Position numbers and translations under genes: made by a program. 41,976 nucleotides of DNA from assembly GCA_016840515.1 (NCBI GenBank), contig JAEOSF010000032.1, positions 1-41,976 on the forward strand. The letters are read 5' to 3'. This document shows positions 16,366-24,295 of the stretch, one piece after another. Below the pieces are notes generated by a model. That model did no database searches. It saw only the letters and a program-made list of their open reading frames with translations, and was not told the origin of the DNA. How positions within the stretch are numbered: the first letter of the stretch is position 1; each line of letters opens with the position of its first letter. Source of the DNA: Candidatus Borrarchaeum yapensis (GTDB lineage Archaea; Asgardarchaeota; Sifarchaeia; Borrarchaeales; Borrarchaeaceae).

Positions 16366-17340
16366 ATGAAACGATTAATACGCACCGTTGTTGGAAGTTT
16401 TCCAAATTTTGATGTAAACGACATAGAGAGTTCAATATTGAAGATTATCGACTTACAACTTAAATATGGATTTGACGTCATTTCTCCAGGAGAGCAACGG
16501 TATGATATGATAGCATATTTTAGTGAAGTACTTCCTGGATTAAAACATAAAGATAATAGATCATATATCACTGGAGAAATCAAATCTCCTATAGAACTCA
16601 GCGCATTTTCGAAATTTCATGATATTGAACTAGTTAAGAACTATCTTAAACAGAGAGAGGAAACAAACAACAAGATTAAGATTACAATAACGGGTCCAAT
16701 CACCCTTGGCTTCACATGTGCAACCACCTCGGTCTCGTATGGAAAAGGTAATTTAGGCCCATATTCAAGTATAATAGATGTAGCCCTTTATGCAGATGTA
16801 TCAACCGCTTTAAAACCTATAGCTGAGGAACTCCAGAAAAGAGATGTCCTCGTACAAATTGACGAGCCGGGGTTTGGTGCAGGCTATATCAACTATAGAA
16901 AATTCAGTAAAGAGATTCTTCAATGGATAAATGAATACTTGACCCCAGAACTGAAATCAGAAAACACCATCATGCATGTATGCGGGAGATTAACAAAAAG
17001 CCTTTTTGAGGACATCATCGTTAAGTTTGAGAATATAGGAACGTTAAGTTTTGCCTTTGACGGCTTCATAGAAAAGGACAATATTAACATCATTTCACGA
17101 AAAGTTATGGAGGATCACGGTAAGAAGCTGGGATTGGGGTGTATCTCTGGTGCTAATGCTGTTTTAAGCGATCCTGAAACTGTAAAAGCACACATCGCAG
17201 TTGCAGTAGAAAAAATAGGACTCGATAATATAAAATTCATTCATCCCGACTGTGGTCTTAAGGTTATTTCTCCTGAAAAAGCAGAAATGGTATTAAAGAA
17301 TATGGTCGAAGGTGTACAACTTTTTGAAGAGACTATTTAA
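16366..17340 (+). CDS. Core methionine synthase (MetE C-terminal-like), copy 2
   Basis: 324 aa, clearly a tandem duplicate of the gene before it: the first 60 codons and the stretch from DNINIISRKV to the end are nearly the same at base level, while the middle (residues 95-150) is diverged and has about seven additional residues (TTSVSYGKGNLGPYSS). Zn residues HVCGR and HPDCGLK are kept; the Glu position again reads LSFAFDG. Preceded by GGAAGGGA. It may have specialised on a different methyl donor or acceptor. Confidence 0.82.
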   Translation: MKRLIRTVVGSFPNFDVNDIESSILKIIDLQLKYGFDVISPGEQRYDMIAYFSEVLPGLKHKDNRSYITGEIKSPIELSAFSKFHDIELVKNYLKQREETNNKIKITITGPITLGFTCATTSVSYGKGNLGPYSSIIDVALYADVSTALKPIAEELQKRDVLVQIDEPGFGAGYINYRKFSKEILQWINEYLTPELKSENTIMHVCGRLTKSLFEDIIVKFENIGTLSFAFDGFIEKDNINIISRKVMEDHGKKLGLGCISGANAVLSDPETVKAHIAVAVEKIGLDNIKFIHPDCGLKVISPEKAEMVLKNMVEGVQLFEETI

Positions 17341-17354
17341 AAAAAGGTAACGAC

Positions 17355-17804
17355 TTATCCAGCCTGTGCATTTTTTATTATCTCTAGAAGTTCTTCTTCC
17401 ATTGTCATCCCCCATCGCGGCCTTTCAATAATTTTTCCAATCTCTTGCCCGCGTTTAGGCCCGCTTTTAGTGAAGACAAAAATGGTCGGCACTGCCGTGA
17501 CACCCCACTCTTCCGCTTCAGGAGGTAGTCTCGGGGCAGGCTGCATTCCTCCGAAAGCTCTCACTTCCAGTCCTATCTCTGTTTCCAAAAGGGCAAACAC
17601 GGGAACACCAGCCCTACTATCTCGACACCAACTTGCAGCAAATAAAACCACAGTATAATCATTTACGAATTTTTTAAGTTCATTTACAATCTCTTGATTT
17701 AGTTGATAATTATCGTAAACGTACTTGAATGGTTCGAGGGAGGACACATATTCGTAGGCCGATTGGGTACGTTCTCTGATTTTTTCCAAATCTCTAGATA
17801 TCAT
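17355..17804 (-). CDS. Thioredoxin-fold protein with CxxS motif
   Basis: About 149 aa from ATG 17804; a longer frame has no signal supporting it. The thioredoxin core is evident: VVLFAASWCRDSRAGVPVF followed by a helix, then VTAVPTIFVF with the cis-Pro. The motif is WCRDS, so the resolving Cys is Ser; such proteins usually act as reductases on glutathione-like adducts, isomerases or binding proteins. It is convergent with the second metE (15 bases). Confidence 0.8.
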   Translation of the reverse strand: MISRDLEKIRERTQSAYEYVSSLEPFKYVYDNYQLNQEIVNELKKFVNDYTVVLFAASWCRDSRAGVPVFALLETEIGLEVRAFGGMQPAPRLPPEAEEWGVTAVPTIFVFTKSGPKRGQEIGKIIERPRWGMTMEEELLEIIKNAQAG

Positions 17805-17979
17805 TATGAAAACACCTGTATAATAACAATTGAAACTTAAGTTTCCCGAAGAAATAAAATAATTTTTGGTTATCGACAAGAATAACCTACCTTCTTGCAT
17901 CTTCGAAAATGTTATTAAATCAGAATGTGCTCAGATTACGTGATTAGGAGAATAGAAGTTAAAAAGTGGATGGAAAGCC

Positions 17980-18984
17980 ATGAATTCTTTGAGAAATGAA
18001 CTGAAAGAGTTAATTGAGCAGAAAGGAACAAACCTCATTGATGCTTGGATAGGTCCAGAGGACATTAAGGAACAAATTTTAGCAGTTCTTCATTCCGGAC
18101 GCCATTTACTTCTTGAGGGACCTGTTGGCTCTGGAAAAACTCTTATTGCAAAAGAACTTGCTAGCAGATTACCAGATATGAAAGTCCGTGATTGCGGTTT
18201 TAACTGTCTTCCTGAAAGCCCAGAATGTCCCCAATGTGAAACTCAGAAAGATGCGCCCATTATTACTATTCTAGGTTCCAAAAGATTTGTTAGAGTTCAA
18301 GGATCCCCCGAACTCACTGCTGAGGACTTAATTGGAGATATCGACCCCGTAGTTGCATTTAAGCACGGTCCTTTTGATCCGCGTGCGTTTAAACCAGGCA
18401 AAATTATCAAAGCTAACCGGAAAATTCTTTTTATTGACGAAATAAACCGTCTTTCTGAACGCTTACAAAATACACTTTTACAAGTTCTTCAGGAACATGT
18501 GATAACAATTGGTAACTTTGACGTTGAATTTGACATTGATACTATTTTGATTGCTACAATGAATCCTGCGGAATATGCAGGTGTAGAACGGATTTCAGAA
18601 GCCTTAAAGGATAGACTCGAAAGGGTTAAAATCACTTATCCAACTGCTGAGGAAGAATTGGAAATTGTTCAGCGATATGGAGTTAAAACTGACAAAGAAA
18701 TCCCGCTCAAATTAGCACAAGAGATTGTGGAGATCATTCAAAGGACTCGTAATGACAAAGATATCGAAAATGCAGCCAGTGTTCGAGCTACACTCTCTAC
18801 GTGGAACTTAAGTCAAAGTTTTACTACCCTACGTAAGGATACAACAGTTTCTGTAGATGATATAAGAAAGGCCGCACGTGTTGCTTTGCGCGGGCGCGTT
18901 GCATTAGCTCCTGAGAGCCCTTATTTTGAACATCCTACTGAATACATCCATTCCTTAGTTGACAGCGTTCTTAATAATAATTAG
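17980..18984 (+). CDS. MoxR/Mg-chelatase-type AAA+ ATPase
   Basis: 334-aa ATPase. Walker A GPVGSGKT near residue 48, Walker B ILFIDEINR near 150, sensor 1 IATMNP near 190, and a C-terminal lid with ENAASVRATLSTW. MoxR ATPases work with VWA-domain partners as metal-insertion or maturation chaperones, and the next gene is such a partner. Unusual: a Cys-rich insert CGFNCLPESPECPQC just after the first helix, with four Cys that probably bind Zn. The gene ends 11 bases before the VWA gene start. Confidence 0.9.
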   Translation: MNSLRNELKELIEQKGTNLIDAWIGPEDIKEQILAVLHSGRHLLLEGPVGSGKTLIAKELASRLPDMKVRDCGFNCLPESPECPQCETQKDAPIITILGSKRFVRVQGSPELTAEDLIGDIDPVVAFKHGPFDPRAFKPGKIIKANRKILFIDEINRLSERLQNTLLQVLQEHVITIGNFDVEFDIDTILIATMNPAEYAGVERISEALKDRLERVKITYPTAEEELEIVQRYGVKTDKEIPLKLAQEIVEIIQRTRNDKDIENAASVRATLSTWNLSQSFTTLRKDTTVSVDDIRKAARVALRGRVALAPESPYFEHPTEYIHSLVDSVLNNN

Positions 18985-18995
18985 AAGGAAATGTG

Positions 18996-20936
18996 ATGAC
19001 GACACACGCCCTTGCCTTCAGTCAAGACTTACCAGGATTACTCGCTAAAATCGCTGAGGCGATTCGAACTCATCCTGAAGTCGCAAAAGGACCTTCAAGT
19101 AGGGGTGTTTTAGCTTTTCTTGACGTTTTGAGGAGTTATACTATTTTAAGCAAGGGTAAGGAAATGACCAAAGAACACATAATAGATGCTGCCTTAATTA
19201 CTCTAGCGCATCGAATTCAAATGAAATCCTTGAGAACGCCTGCTGAACTAATTGTGGAAATAATCGAGGCACTTTTTAAAGAGGAAATGGCAAAGGATCA
19301 TATAAAAAGTCCTTCAATCTGCACTCCAACACTACCGCTTAACGAAGGGCAAATGGGAAATATTATGAAAGAATTACAGGAGTTTACCAGGCGTAAGGAG
19401 GAATTTTACCGCCAACTAGACCATAAGAAATCCGTTGGATTTAAAGATAAATTAACACAGCAAGATTTTTCCAATCTAATGAATATTGATCCAGAAGAAC
19501 TGAAAAAACAATTCCCTGCACTCTCAGATTTTTTTAGACGAATGAAAAGACAAGTCGATAAGACGACACAAAATCCTACTATGGAAATGTTACGACTCTT
19601 ATACAGCGTACCTAATTATTTAGAAAAAGAAGGACTGTTGAAAGGTCAACCAATTCAAAAACAAAAGCCAGAATTAGGAACAAAATTCGAGTTTACAGAC
19701 AAAGCCGAAGATTTAATGCGAGGCTCGAAAACAAAGAAATCAGTATCACACAGCCAAACCATTCCGTCAAAAAAAGGAAGTTCCCAAGGGTCAACCTCAA
19801 AACAAATTTCGAGGAACATGATTAAGAACGCGCTTAGGTCAATCCAAAATGCACAGGACGCTTCTTCAAGAGGAGCTTCGTTTCAAAACCTGCTTAAACA
19901 TGCGGATCCGTCTCTTCTGGATTATCTTAAAGAATTATTGCGAGAGAACCTTGGAGTGGCTATCGATTTACAAAGAGATGATCATAAGTATGCCGCTTAT
20001 GACGCTCTCATTGATATCCTCAAAAATTTGACTGACGAAGAGCTTATTGAGGACGTACACTCTAAAATTAGGATAACAGATAAAGGATACGCCATACTTT
20101 ACGAAGATATCCTCGCAGAGGCAGAATGTGCCCTTATGAAAGGTAAACATAAGACCCGTTCTGGAAAATCTATAGATGGAGAAGATGTCGTTGATATAAG
20201 AAAATATGAATGTGAAGACAGATTTCGCGATATCTCACTGCGAAGAACGATGAGAGAAGTGATAACGAAACGAAGACACCCGGAAAAAATTCAAAGAGAA
20301 GATATTCGAATAAAAGAACGACGACCTCTTGGTTGTATGGATGTTGTATTAGTCTTAGACAGAAGCTCATCCATGATTGAGCATAATAAGTTTCAATATG
20401 CACGTAAAGCAGCAATAGGACTGGCATTAGCAGCCTTTAAGAATGGAGATCGACATAGTGTTGTTACTTTCGCTAATACTGCAACAAAACTCAATAAACT
20501 CACATATAATGTTCAGTCTATATTAGAGAAGATCACTGAAGTAAGACCAGCAGGGTATACAAACCTAGAGGACGGTATTAAAAATGCACGAGAAATCTTA
20601 TTATCAGCGTCAAGAAATGCTGAAAAGCACATTATAGTAATCACGGACGGCGTCCCAACTACGCACAACTTCCACGAATCTACCAAACAACCAGATGCTA
20701 TAGACGAGAAGGCACGTGCTAAACTCGCTGCCCTTCGTCAAGTCAAAATTTGTCGTGCAAATAAAATCAGTTGCTCTGTGGTATGTATTCTAAGAGGAGG
20801 AGATGTTGATATTGAGTTTTCAAAGAAACTGGCTCGCGCAGGAGAAGGTTCTGCTCATTTCCTCAAAGATGAAAAGAATTTATTAGATGTGGTACTTCAA
20901 GATTATCTTGAAAAGAGACAATATTGCGTTATTTGA
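18996..20936 (+). CDS. VWA-domain protein, partner of the MoxR ATPase
   Basis: 646 aa. The C-terminal third is a von Willebrand A domain with a complete MIDAS: VLDRSSSM (DxSxS), GYTNLEDG (Thr) and ITDGVPT (Asp). The N-terminal 400 residues are helical, charged and not recognised. ATG 18996 is chosen because AGAAGGA precedes it. The arrangement ATPase-VWA equals ChlI-ChlD and MoxR-VWA pairs, where the ATPase remodels the VWA subunit or its client. No chlorophyll or cobalamin gene is nearby, so the client is unknown. Confidence 0.88.
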   Translation: MTTHALAFSQDLPGLLAKIAEAIRTHPEVAKGPSSRGVLAFLDVLRSYTILSKGKEMTKEHIIDAALITLAHRIQMKSLRTPAELIVEIIEALFKEEMAKDHIKSPSICTPTLPLNEGQMGNIMKELQEFTRRKEEFYRQLDHKKSVGFKDKLTQQDFSNLMNIDPEELKKQFPALSDFFRRMKRQVDKTTQNPTMEMLRLLYSVPNYLEKEGLLKGQPIQKQKPELGTKFEFTDKAEDLMRGSKTKKSVSHSQTIPSKKGSSQGSTSKQISRNMIKNALRSIQNAQDASSRGASFQNLLKHADPSLLDYLKELLRENLGVAIDLQRDDHKYAAYDALIDILKNLTDEELIEDVHSKIRITDKGYAILYEDILAEAECALMKGKHKTRSGKSIDGEDVVDIRKYECEDRFRDISLRRTMREVITKRRHPEKIQREDIRIKERRPLGCMDVVLVLDRSSSMIEHNKFQYARKAAIGLALAAFKNGDRHSVVTFANTATKLNKLTYNVQSILEKITEVRPAGYTNLEDGIKNAREILLSASRNAEKHIIVITDGVPTTHNFHESTKQPDAIDEKARAKLAALRQVKICRANKISCSVVCILRGGDVDIEFSKKLARAGEGSAHFLKDEKNLLDVVLQDYLEKRQYCVI

Positions 20937-20961
20937 AAATTCTAAAGAAAGAATGTAAAAA

Positions 20962-21068
20962 TGGTAGCGGGGGATGGATTTATCCTCCATAGGCGTTAGC
21001 CCATAGATTTGAACCACCGATCTCGGGGTTATGAGCCCCGCGGGATCTCCTGTCTACCCCACCCCGCT
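20962..21068 (-). tRNA. Initiator tRNA-Met (CAT) with a 29-base insertion/intron in the T arm, CCA encoded
   Basis: On the minus strand the acceptor AGCGGGG (21062-21068) pairs with CCCCGCT (20966-20972), giving the A1:U72 pair of archaeal initiators. The anticodon arm GGGGCTCATAACCCC carries the GGG/CCC initiator feature. The T stem GGTGG (21014-21018) and loop TTCAAAT are followed not by the second T-stem strand but by 29 bases (20978-21006), then CCATC (20973-20977), which completes the stem. The insertion has its own hairpin TATGGGC-TAAC-GCCTATG. CCA is at 20962-20964. Confidence 0.9.
20978..21006 (-). other. Putative noncanonical tRNA intron
   Basis: Removing these 29 bases restores a standard T arm. 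The boundaries carry a short direct repeat (AAATC at both ends), so the exact cut may shift by a few bases. Intron ATGG (21001-21004) can pair with exon CCAT (20974-20977), as a bulge-helix-bulge splice motif needs; an exact 3-4-3 geometry is not obvious by eye. Confidence 0.7.
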
Positions 21069-21266
21069 ACAAAATCAAGGAGGGGAATCCAAATCTGAGG
21101 AGATTATTAAAAGGCGCTTAATTCTTAAGCTCTTATTTTCATTTAGATAGTGAATATTTAAATATAGCGATGGTAACTATTTGTCCTATATAAAAACTCT
21201 TTTAAGGCATGCTTTTATCCTCATGAGATCCTATAAAAAGGTTCTATATATTTGAGGTCATCTAAA

Positions 21267-21575
21267 GTGATTATTAAGATTGCAGGAGAATACCTTATTT
21301 TTATTGACAAGAGTCGAGAAAAAAGAGTCATTAAGAAAATCAACGAATTTGAAGAAAGCCTCGCCTTTTTCTTTACTGCTAACAATGGTGGCTGCGAGGA
21401 AGAATCTTTTCAGATGTATGACGAGCTTATCAATTTTATAGCTAGAAATGGTAAAAGCGTTAAGATCAGAGGATTTCAATCAGCAGACGTGGTTCTACCA
21501 CCAAAAGATTTTACCTTTGAAGAATTAAAGGAACTATGGCATATAAGATCGAGACGAAAAGAGGAGAGTAAATAG
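21267..21575 (+). CDS. Hypothetical protein (102 aa)
   Basis: GTG at 21267 is preceded by GAGGT at a suitable distance; the longer TTG frame overlaps this site. The product starts with two predicted strands (IIKIAGEYLIFID), followed by a charged helix, FFFTANNGGCEEES, and a helical Arg/Lys-rich end. Family not recognised. A TATA-like tract lies near 21156-21166. It is convergent with the Lrp-like gene. Confidence 0.6.
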   Translation: MIIKIAGEYLIFIDKSREKRVIKKINEFEESLAFFFTANNGGCEEESFQMYDELINFIARNGKSVKIRGFQSADVVLPPKDFTFEELKELWHIRSRRKEESK

Positions 21576-21606
21576 CGAAAATTAAGAAAAAGATAGAGAA
21601 GGAAGT

Positions 21607-21846
21607 TCATTCTGCCTTTTCAACGATGATCATAGTCAAAGTGCTGCGGACTTTGTCCAAGCGTCTTATCTGCCAGGTAATAAGTTCTTTTAACTTCTCC
21701 ATCGTGTCCTCGCGTATCTTTGCGATGATATCGTACACACCGTAGACAATATAGGCCTCTTCAACGCCTCTAAGGTCGCGTAGCGAGTTTAAAACAGACT
21801 CCTCGGCTCCAATTTCAGAATTTATTAATATAAACGCCATGGGCAC
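21607..21846 (-). CDS. Stand-alone Lrp/AsnC ligand-binding (RAM) domain protein
   Basis: 79 aa containing only the Lrp effector-binding fold: AFILINSEIGAEESVLNSLR, then GVEEAYIVYGVYDIIAKI, where the central G-x-Y-D-x-I/x-A motif is typical, then a helix and RSTLTMIIVEK. No DNA-binding helix-turn-helix is present. Such proteins bind amino acids or modulate full-length Lrp paralogs. GTG at 21846 is preceded by AGGAGGAC at seven bases; an ATG follows two codons later. Confidence 0.88.
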   Translation of the reverse strand: MPMAFILINSEIGAEESVLNSLRDLRGVEEAYIVYGVYDIIAKIREDTMEKLKELITWQIRRLDKVRSTLTMIIVEKAE

Positions 21847-21874
21847 TGGAGCGTCCTCCTAAATTCCTTTATTC

Positions 21875-21888
21875 CCCCATAAATGGGG
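21875..21888. promoter_or_regulatory. Inverted repeat upstream of the Lrp-like gene
   Basis: CCCCAT-AA-ATGGGG is a perfect 14-base dyad 29 bases upstream of the start codon, in the spacer shared with the divergent tsr3. Candidate operator, possibly for a Lrp-type regulator. Confidence 0.35.
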
Positions 21889-22051
21889 ATAAATCTTACA
21901 ACTATTTGTTGTTTCTTATATTTGATTGTTTCCCCTAGAAAAAATTATCTCCGATGAATTTCGTTGAAATATGTTTTAAATATTGCAAGGACTTTCTGTC
22001 AATCTACTATAACTCTCACATTTCTACTGGAAATCATCTTATATTATATTT

Positions 22052-22621
22052 ATGGACTTGTTTAGGCTTTGCAAAGGCAATATTAAGAAAAAAGGAGGTT
22101 GCGCTACGCTGATTCCTCTCTATATCTATCATGTTAAGCAATGTGACCCAAAAAAATGTACCGGGCAACGATTATCTCGATATAAGTTAGTAACTGACCT
22201 TCGAAAACTCTCTCAAATACCTAAACGAGTTATCCTACTAGATCCTTTTTCTGAGGTTATCCTCTCAAAACAAGATCTGGAACTTGCAGTTCATTATGGA
22301 ATCCTGGCAATAGATGCCTCGTGGGCTAAATTCACATCTGATTCTGTTGAAAAGTTACGTGGAGTAAAGAGAGCTTTACCTTTTCTAATTGCAGCAAATC
22401 CAACAAATTATGGAAAACCGATTAGATTAAGTACCGTTGAAGCTTTAGCTGCAACTCTTGTGATATTAGGTTTTGAGAAGCAAGCTAAAAACATTCTCTC
22501 CAAATTTAATTGGGGACTCAATTTTCTAACAGTTAACCAAGAACTCCTTCAACTTTACATCAAAGCAGATACGAGTGACCATATGCTCGAACTACAAAAA
22601 CAGATCCTTCAAGAATTATAA
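22052..22621 (+). CDS. tsr3: Tsr3, 18S/16S rRNA aminocarboxypropyltransferase (DUF367)
   Basis: Tsr3 transfers the 3-amino-3-carboxypropyl group of SAM to a methylpseudouridine of small-subunit rRNA. The N-terminal LYIYHVKQCDPKKCTGQRL, the LLDPFSEVILSKQD stretch, IDASWAKF, RALPFLIAANPTNYGKPIRLSTVEALAATL and the C-terminal FNWGLNFLTVNQELL are all family-specific. Start choice is odd: the ATG at 22052 adds 19 atypical residues, while AAAGGAGG lies inside the frame before CTG 22109, which would give the usual start (M)IPLYIYH. A CTG start is possible. Confidence 0.93.
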   Translation: MDLFRLCKGNIKKKGGCATLIPLYIYHVKQCDPKKCTGQRLSRYKLVTDLRKLSQIPKRVILLDPFSEVILSKQDLELAVHYGILAIDASWAKFTSDSVEKLRGVKRALPFLIAANPTNYGKPIRLSTVEALAATLVILGFEKQAKNILSKFNWGLNFLTVNQELLQLYIKADTSDHMLELQKQILQEL

Positions 22622-22670
22622 TTCTTGAAAACGAACAATATTATGCATGGAAACGATCTTGTCCTTTTTA

Positions 22671-22820
22671 CTAGATTAAACCGTTCTTTTGTAGTTCAGA
22701 TATAAGATAGTCTACTAATTCCGTAAGTTTTTTAACCTTATCGCTACTTGTTTCCAAGTTTATTGCGTCTTTATACATTGTCATAACTTTTGTTCTTCTT
22801 ACTTTTCTGAAAACGTCCAA
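22671..22820 (-). CDS. Possible small protein (49 aa), TTG start
   Basis: Read from the sequence: TTG 22820, ten bases after GAGGGGG, opens a frame of 49 codons, with an internal ATG at 22784. The product is basic at the start (DVFRKVRRTKV) and then a single helix (DKVKKLTELVDYLISELQK). It lies between tsr3 and rnpB and is convergent with tsr3. Family not recognised; chance is possible. Confidence 0.4.
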   Translation of the reverse strand: MDVFRKVRRTKVMTMYKDAINLETSSDKVKKLTELVDYLISELQKNGLI

Positions 22821-22965
22821 TTTGCTAAATCCCCCTCTAGTTTAAGAATTTTTTCGAATTTATGTCAAATATCTTCTGAAAAGACTTTGAAGAATATATC
22901 GAGTTTCTTTGCGATGTAAACAAGGAATAGCATAATTTCTTTTCCTATGACATTATAAATGAGAT

Positions 22966-23356
22966 GGCAGTGTGTCGAGAGTAATCCACTTTCTGTTAGA
23001 AAGGTGCAGTTACTACTACACGTCTCTTGGCGGCATTCAACTATGCGTCTTACCCGCTACCTCCCACAGGCAAATCATGGGTAGCCTATTTAGACTTGCA
23101 CCCTCTGGGATGGCCGTTTCATCGATCCCACTTGTCTTCTCAGCGGGTTAACTCAACTTTCGTTACCGAAGTCTTCTCAGAACACAAACTCTCCCGTGTG
23201 TTCTTCAGCCGCATCCTCGTCATCTGGCAAGTGGACGTGTCGTTTCTGCTCCAGAGCCCTGCCTCTCGACAGGCACCTTAGGTGCCAGAGTACCTGTGCG
23301 GTGAGTGGAATTTCCTCAGACGTATTCGTCCGTCAGCCGCCCTTCGACTCACTGCC
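22966..23356 (-). ncRNA. rnpB: RNase P RNA (archaeal type)
   Basis: The 391 bases are visibly GC-richer than the surroundings. Read on the minus strand, P1 forms between GGCAGTG-A-GTCGA at the 5' end and TCGAC-A-CACTGCC at the 3' end. Conserved region I GAGGAAATTCCACTC (near 23303-23317) pairs through P4 AATTCCACT with AGTGGATT (22983-22990), leaving the universal bulged U. The latter follows ACAGAAA (region V). Region II GCAGAAACGA and region IV GCAAGTCTAAATAGG (23085-23099) are present. The RNA matures the 5' ends of tRNAs with Rpp proteins. ORFs within this span are shadows. Confidence 0.95.
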
Positions 23357-23377
23357 TTTTTTTGATAAAGTTGGTGA

Positions 23378-23390
23378 ATAATATAAATGT
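23378..23390 (-). promoter_or_regulatory. rnpB promoter (TATA box with A-rich BRE)
   Basis: On the minus strand, ACAAAACATTTATATTAT is centred about 27 bases upstream of the rnpB 5' end, the standard archaeal distance. The A-rich sequence before the TATA box is a normal BRE and contrasts with the element promoters to its right. Confidence 0.7.
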
Positions 23391-23590
23391 TTTGTGTTTC
23401 TTGGAATAGAAATTGATCGGTGTCGTGCTGAAAGCATATGAGAAATGTCAAGGGAATAACAGCGATGTCTAAGCATTATAAGGGTGTGCGTTAATTTAAT
23501 TAATCTATACTTGATTAGATATTAAAATGATTGTGTATAAGAGTTGATAAATAATTCAATGAAAAAAAAAAGAGAGTGAGTTTATAGGTA
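23391..23590. other. Spacer between host rnpB and the accessory element
   Basis: No gene or tRNA-like attachment site is seen. The left boundary of the element probably lies here because all genes to the right share orientation, style and promoters. An A10 run near 23562-23571 follows the stop of the first element gene as a T-run in its transcript and may be its terminator. Confidence 0.4.
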
Positions 23591-24148
23591 TCAAAAGTCT
23601 CTACTTGGGATACCTTTAGGTCTATCGTCGCATTCAAATCGAGTTCTTGAAAGGATTTCAACGATTAAACTGGCGTGACTATTTATAGCGTCGGGGTTAT
23701 GAAAGTTAGTACACCGAAAAATCATTAAAACGGTGTTAAGCGGTAAAGCCTCAAGTTGTTCAAAGTCTAAATCATGGGGTGGCTCTTGATTATCTCCGAT
23801 CCACAAAAGTAGTTGTTTAATCATCCTTTGATTCTCATTATGTTCTTCTGGGATGAGAGTTTCGGCGATATAGGAAAGATGTCGTCTTATGACATCATCC
23901 GCGCTTGTGTTGTACAGTTCTCTGAGTTTTTGATCTGAAAGGTTATATGTAACTTTGATTTTTTCGAGTTCTTCAGGTGAGCGAATGCTGGCAATAGTTT
24001 TCTTGAATAGTCGAATATTTTGATCTGTGGGAAGTGTGTTGAATTCGCAGAAGGTAAGGAGTGAGTTGATGTAACTTTGTGCGTATTGGGGTATTGTTGG
24101 ATAGGCAGAGCGTGTGAGTTCGATCAGATCGTTGATTGACGGATACAT
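23591..24148 (-). CDS. Element hypothetical protein, helical (185 aa)
   Basis: ATG 24148 is preceded by GGTG; a TTG four codons upstream is also open. The product appears all-helical with a PTIPQYAQSYINSLLTF start and SPEELEKIKVTYNLSDQKLRELYN in the middle. No family recognised. The element promoter at 24191-24210 lies at the right distance, so this gene is probably transcribed alone. It is the last gene of the element before the chromosome. Confidence 0.7.
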   Translation of the reverse strand: MYPSINDLIELTRSAYPTIPQYAQSYINSLLTFCEFNTLPTDQNIRLFKKTIASIRSPEELEKIKVTYNLSDQKLRELYNTSADDVIRRHLSYIAETLIPEEHNENQRMIKQLLLWIGDNQEPPHDLDFEQLEALPLNTVLMIFRCTNFHNPDAINSHASLIVEILSRTRFECDDRPKGIPSRDF

Positions 24149-24190
24149 CTTATTCACCAAATAATTAAACTAGCATTAAATTAATATTAA

Positions 24191-24210
24191 TATGATATAT
24201 AAAGACCACA
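24191..24210 (-). promoter_or_regulatory. Element promoter (for the gene at 23591)
   Basis: Minus strand reads TGTGGTCTTTATATATCATA: GTGGTC directly before the TATA box TTTATATA. The start codon is about 48 bases downstream. Confidence 0.75.
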
Positions 24211-24295
24211 ATTTCTTTGTACGTAGTTTTTATTGACAGATAAAAGAAAACATAGTTTTTGAGGGACAGAAAAAAAATAAGAAAAGATATTAGGT

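Noticed and set aside
23027..23381. Two plus-strand ORFs (84 and 61 aa)
   Set aside because: They lie antisense within the RNase P RNA, whose P1 and P4 helices can be paired.
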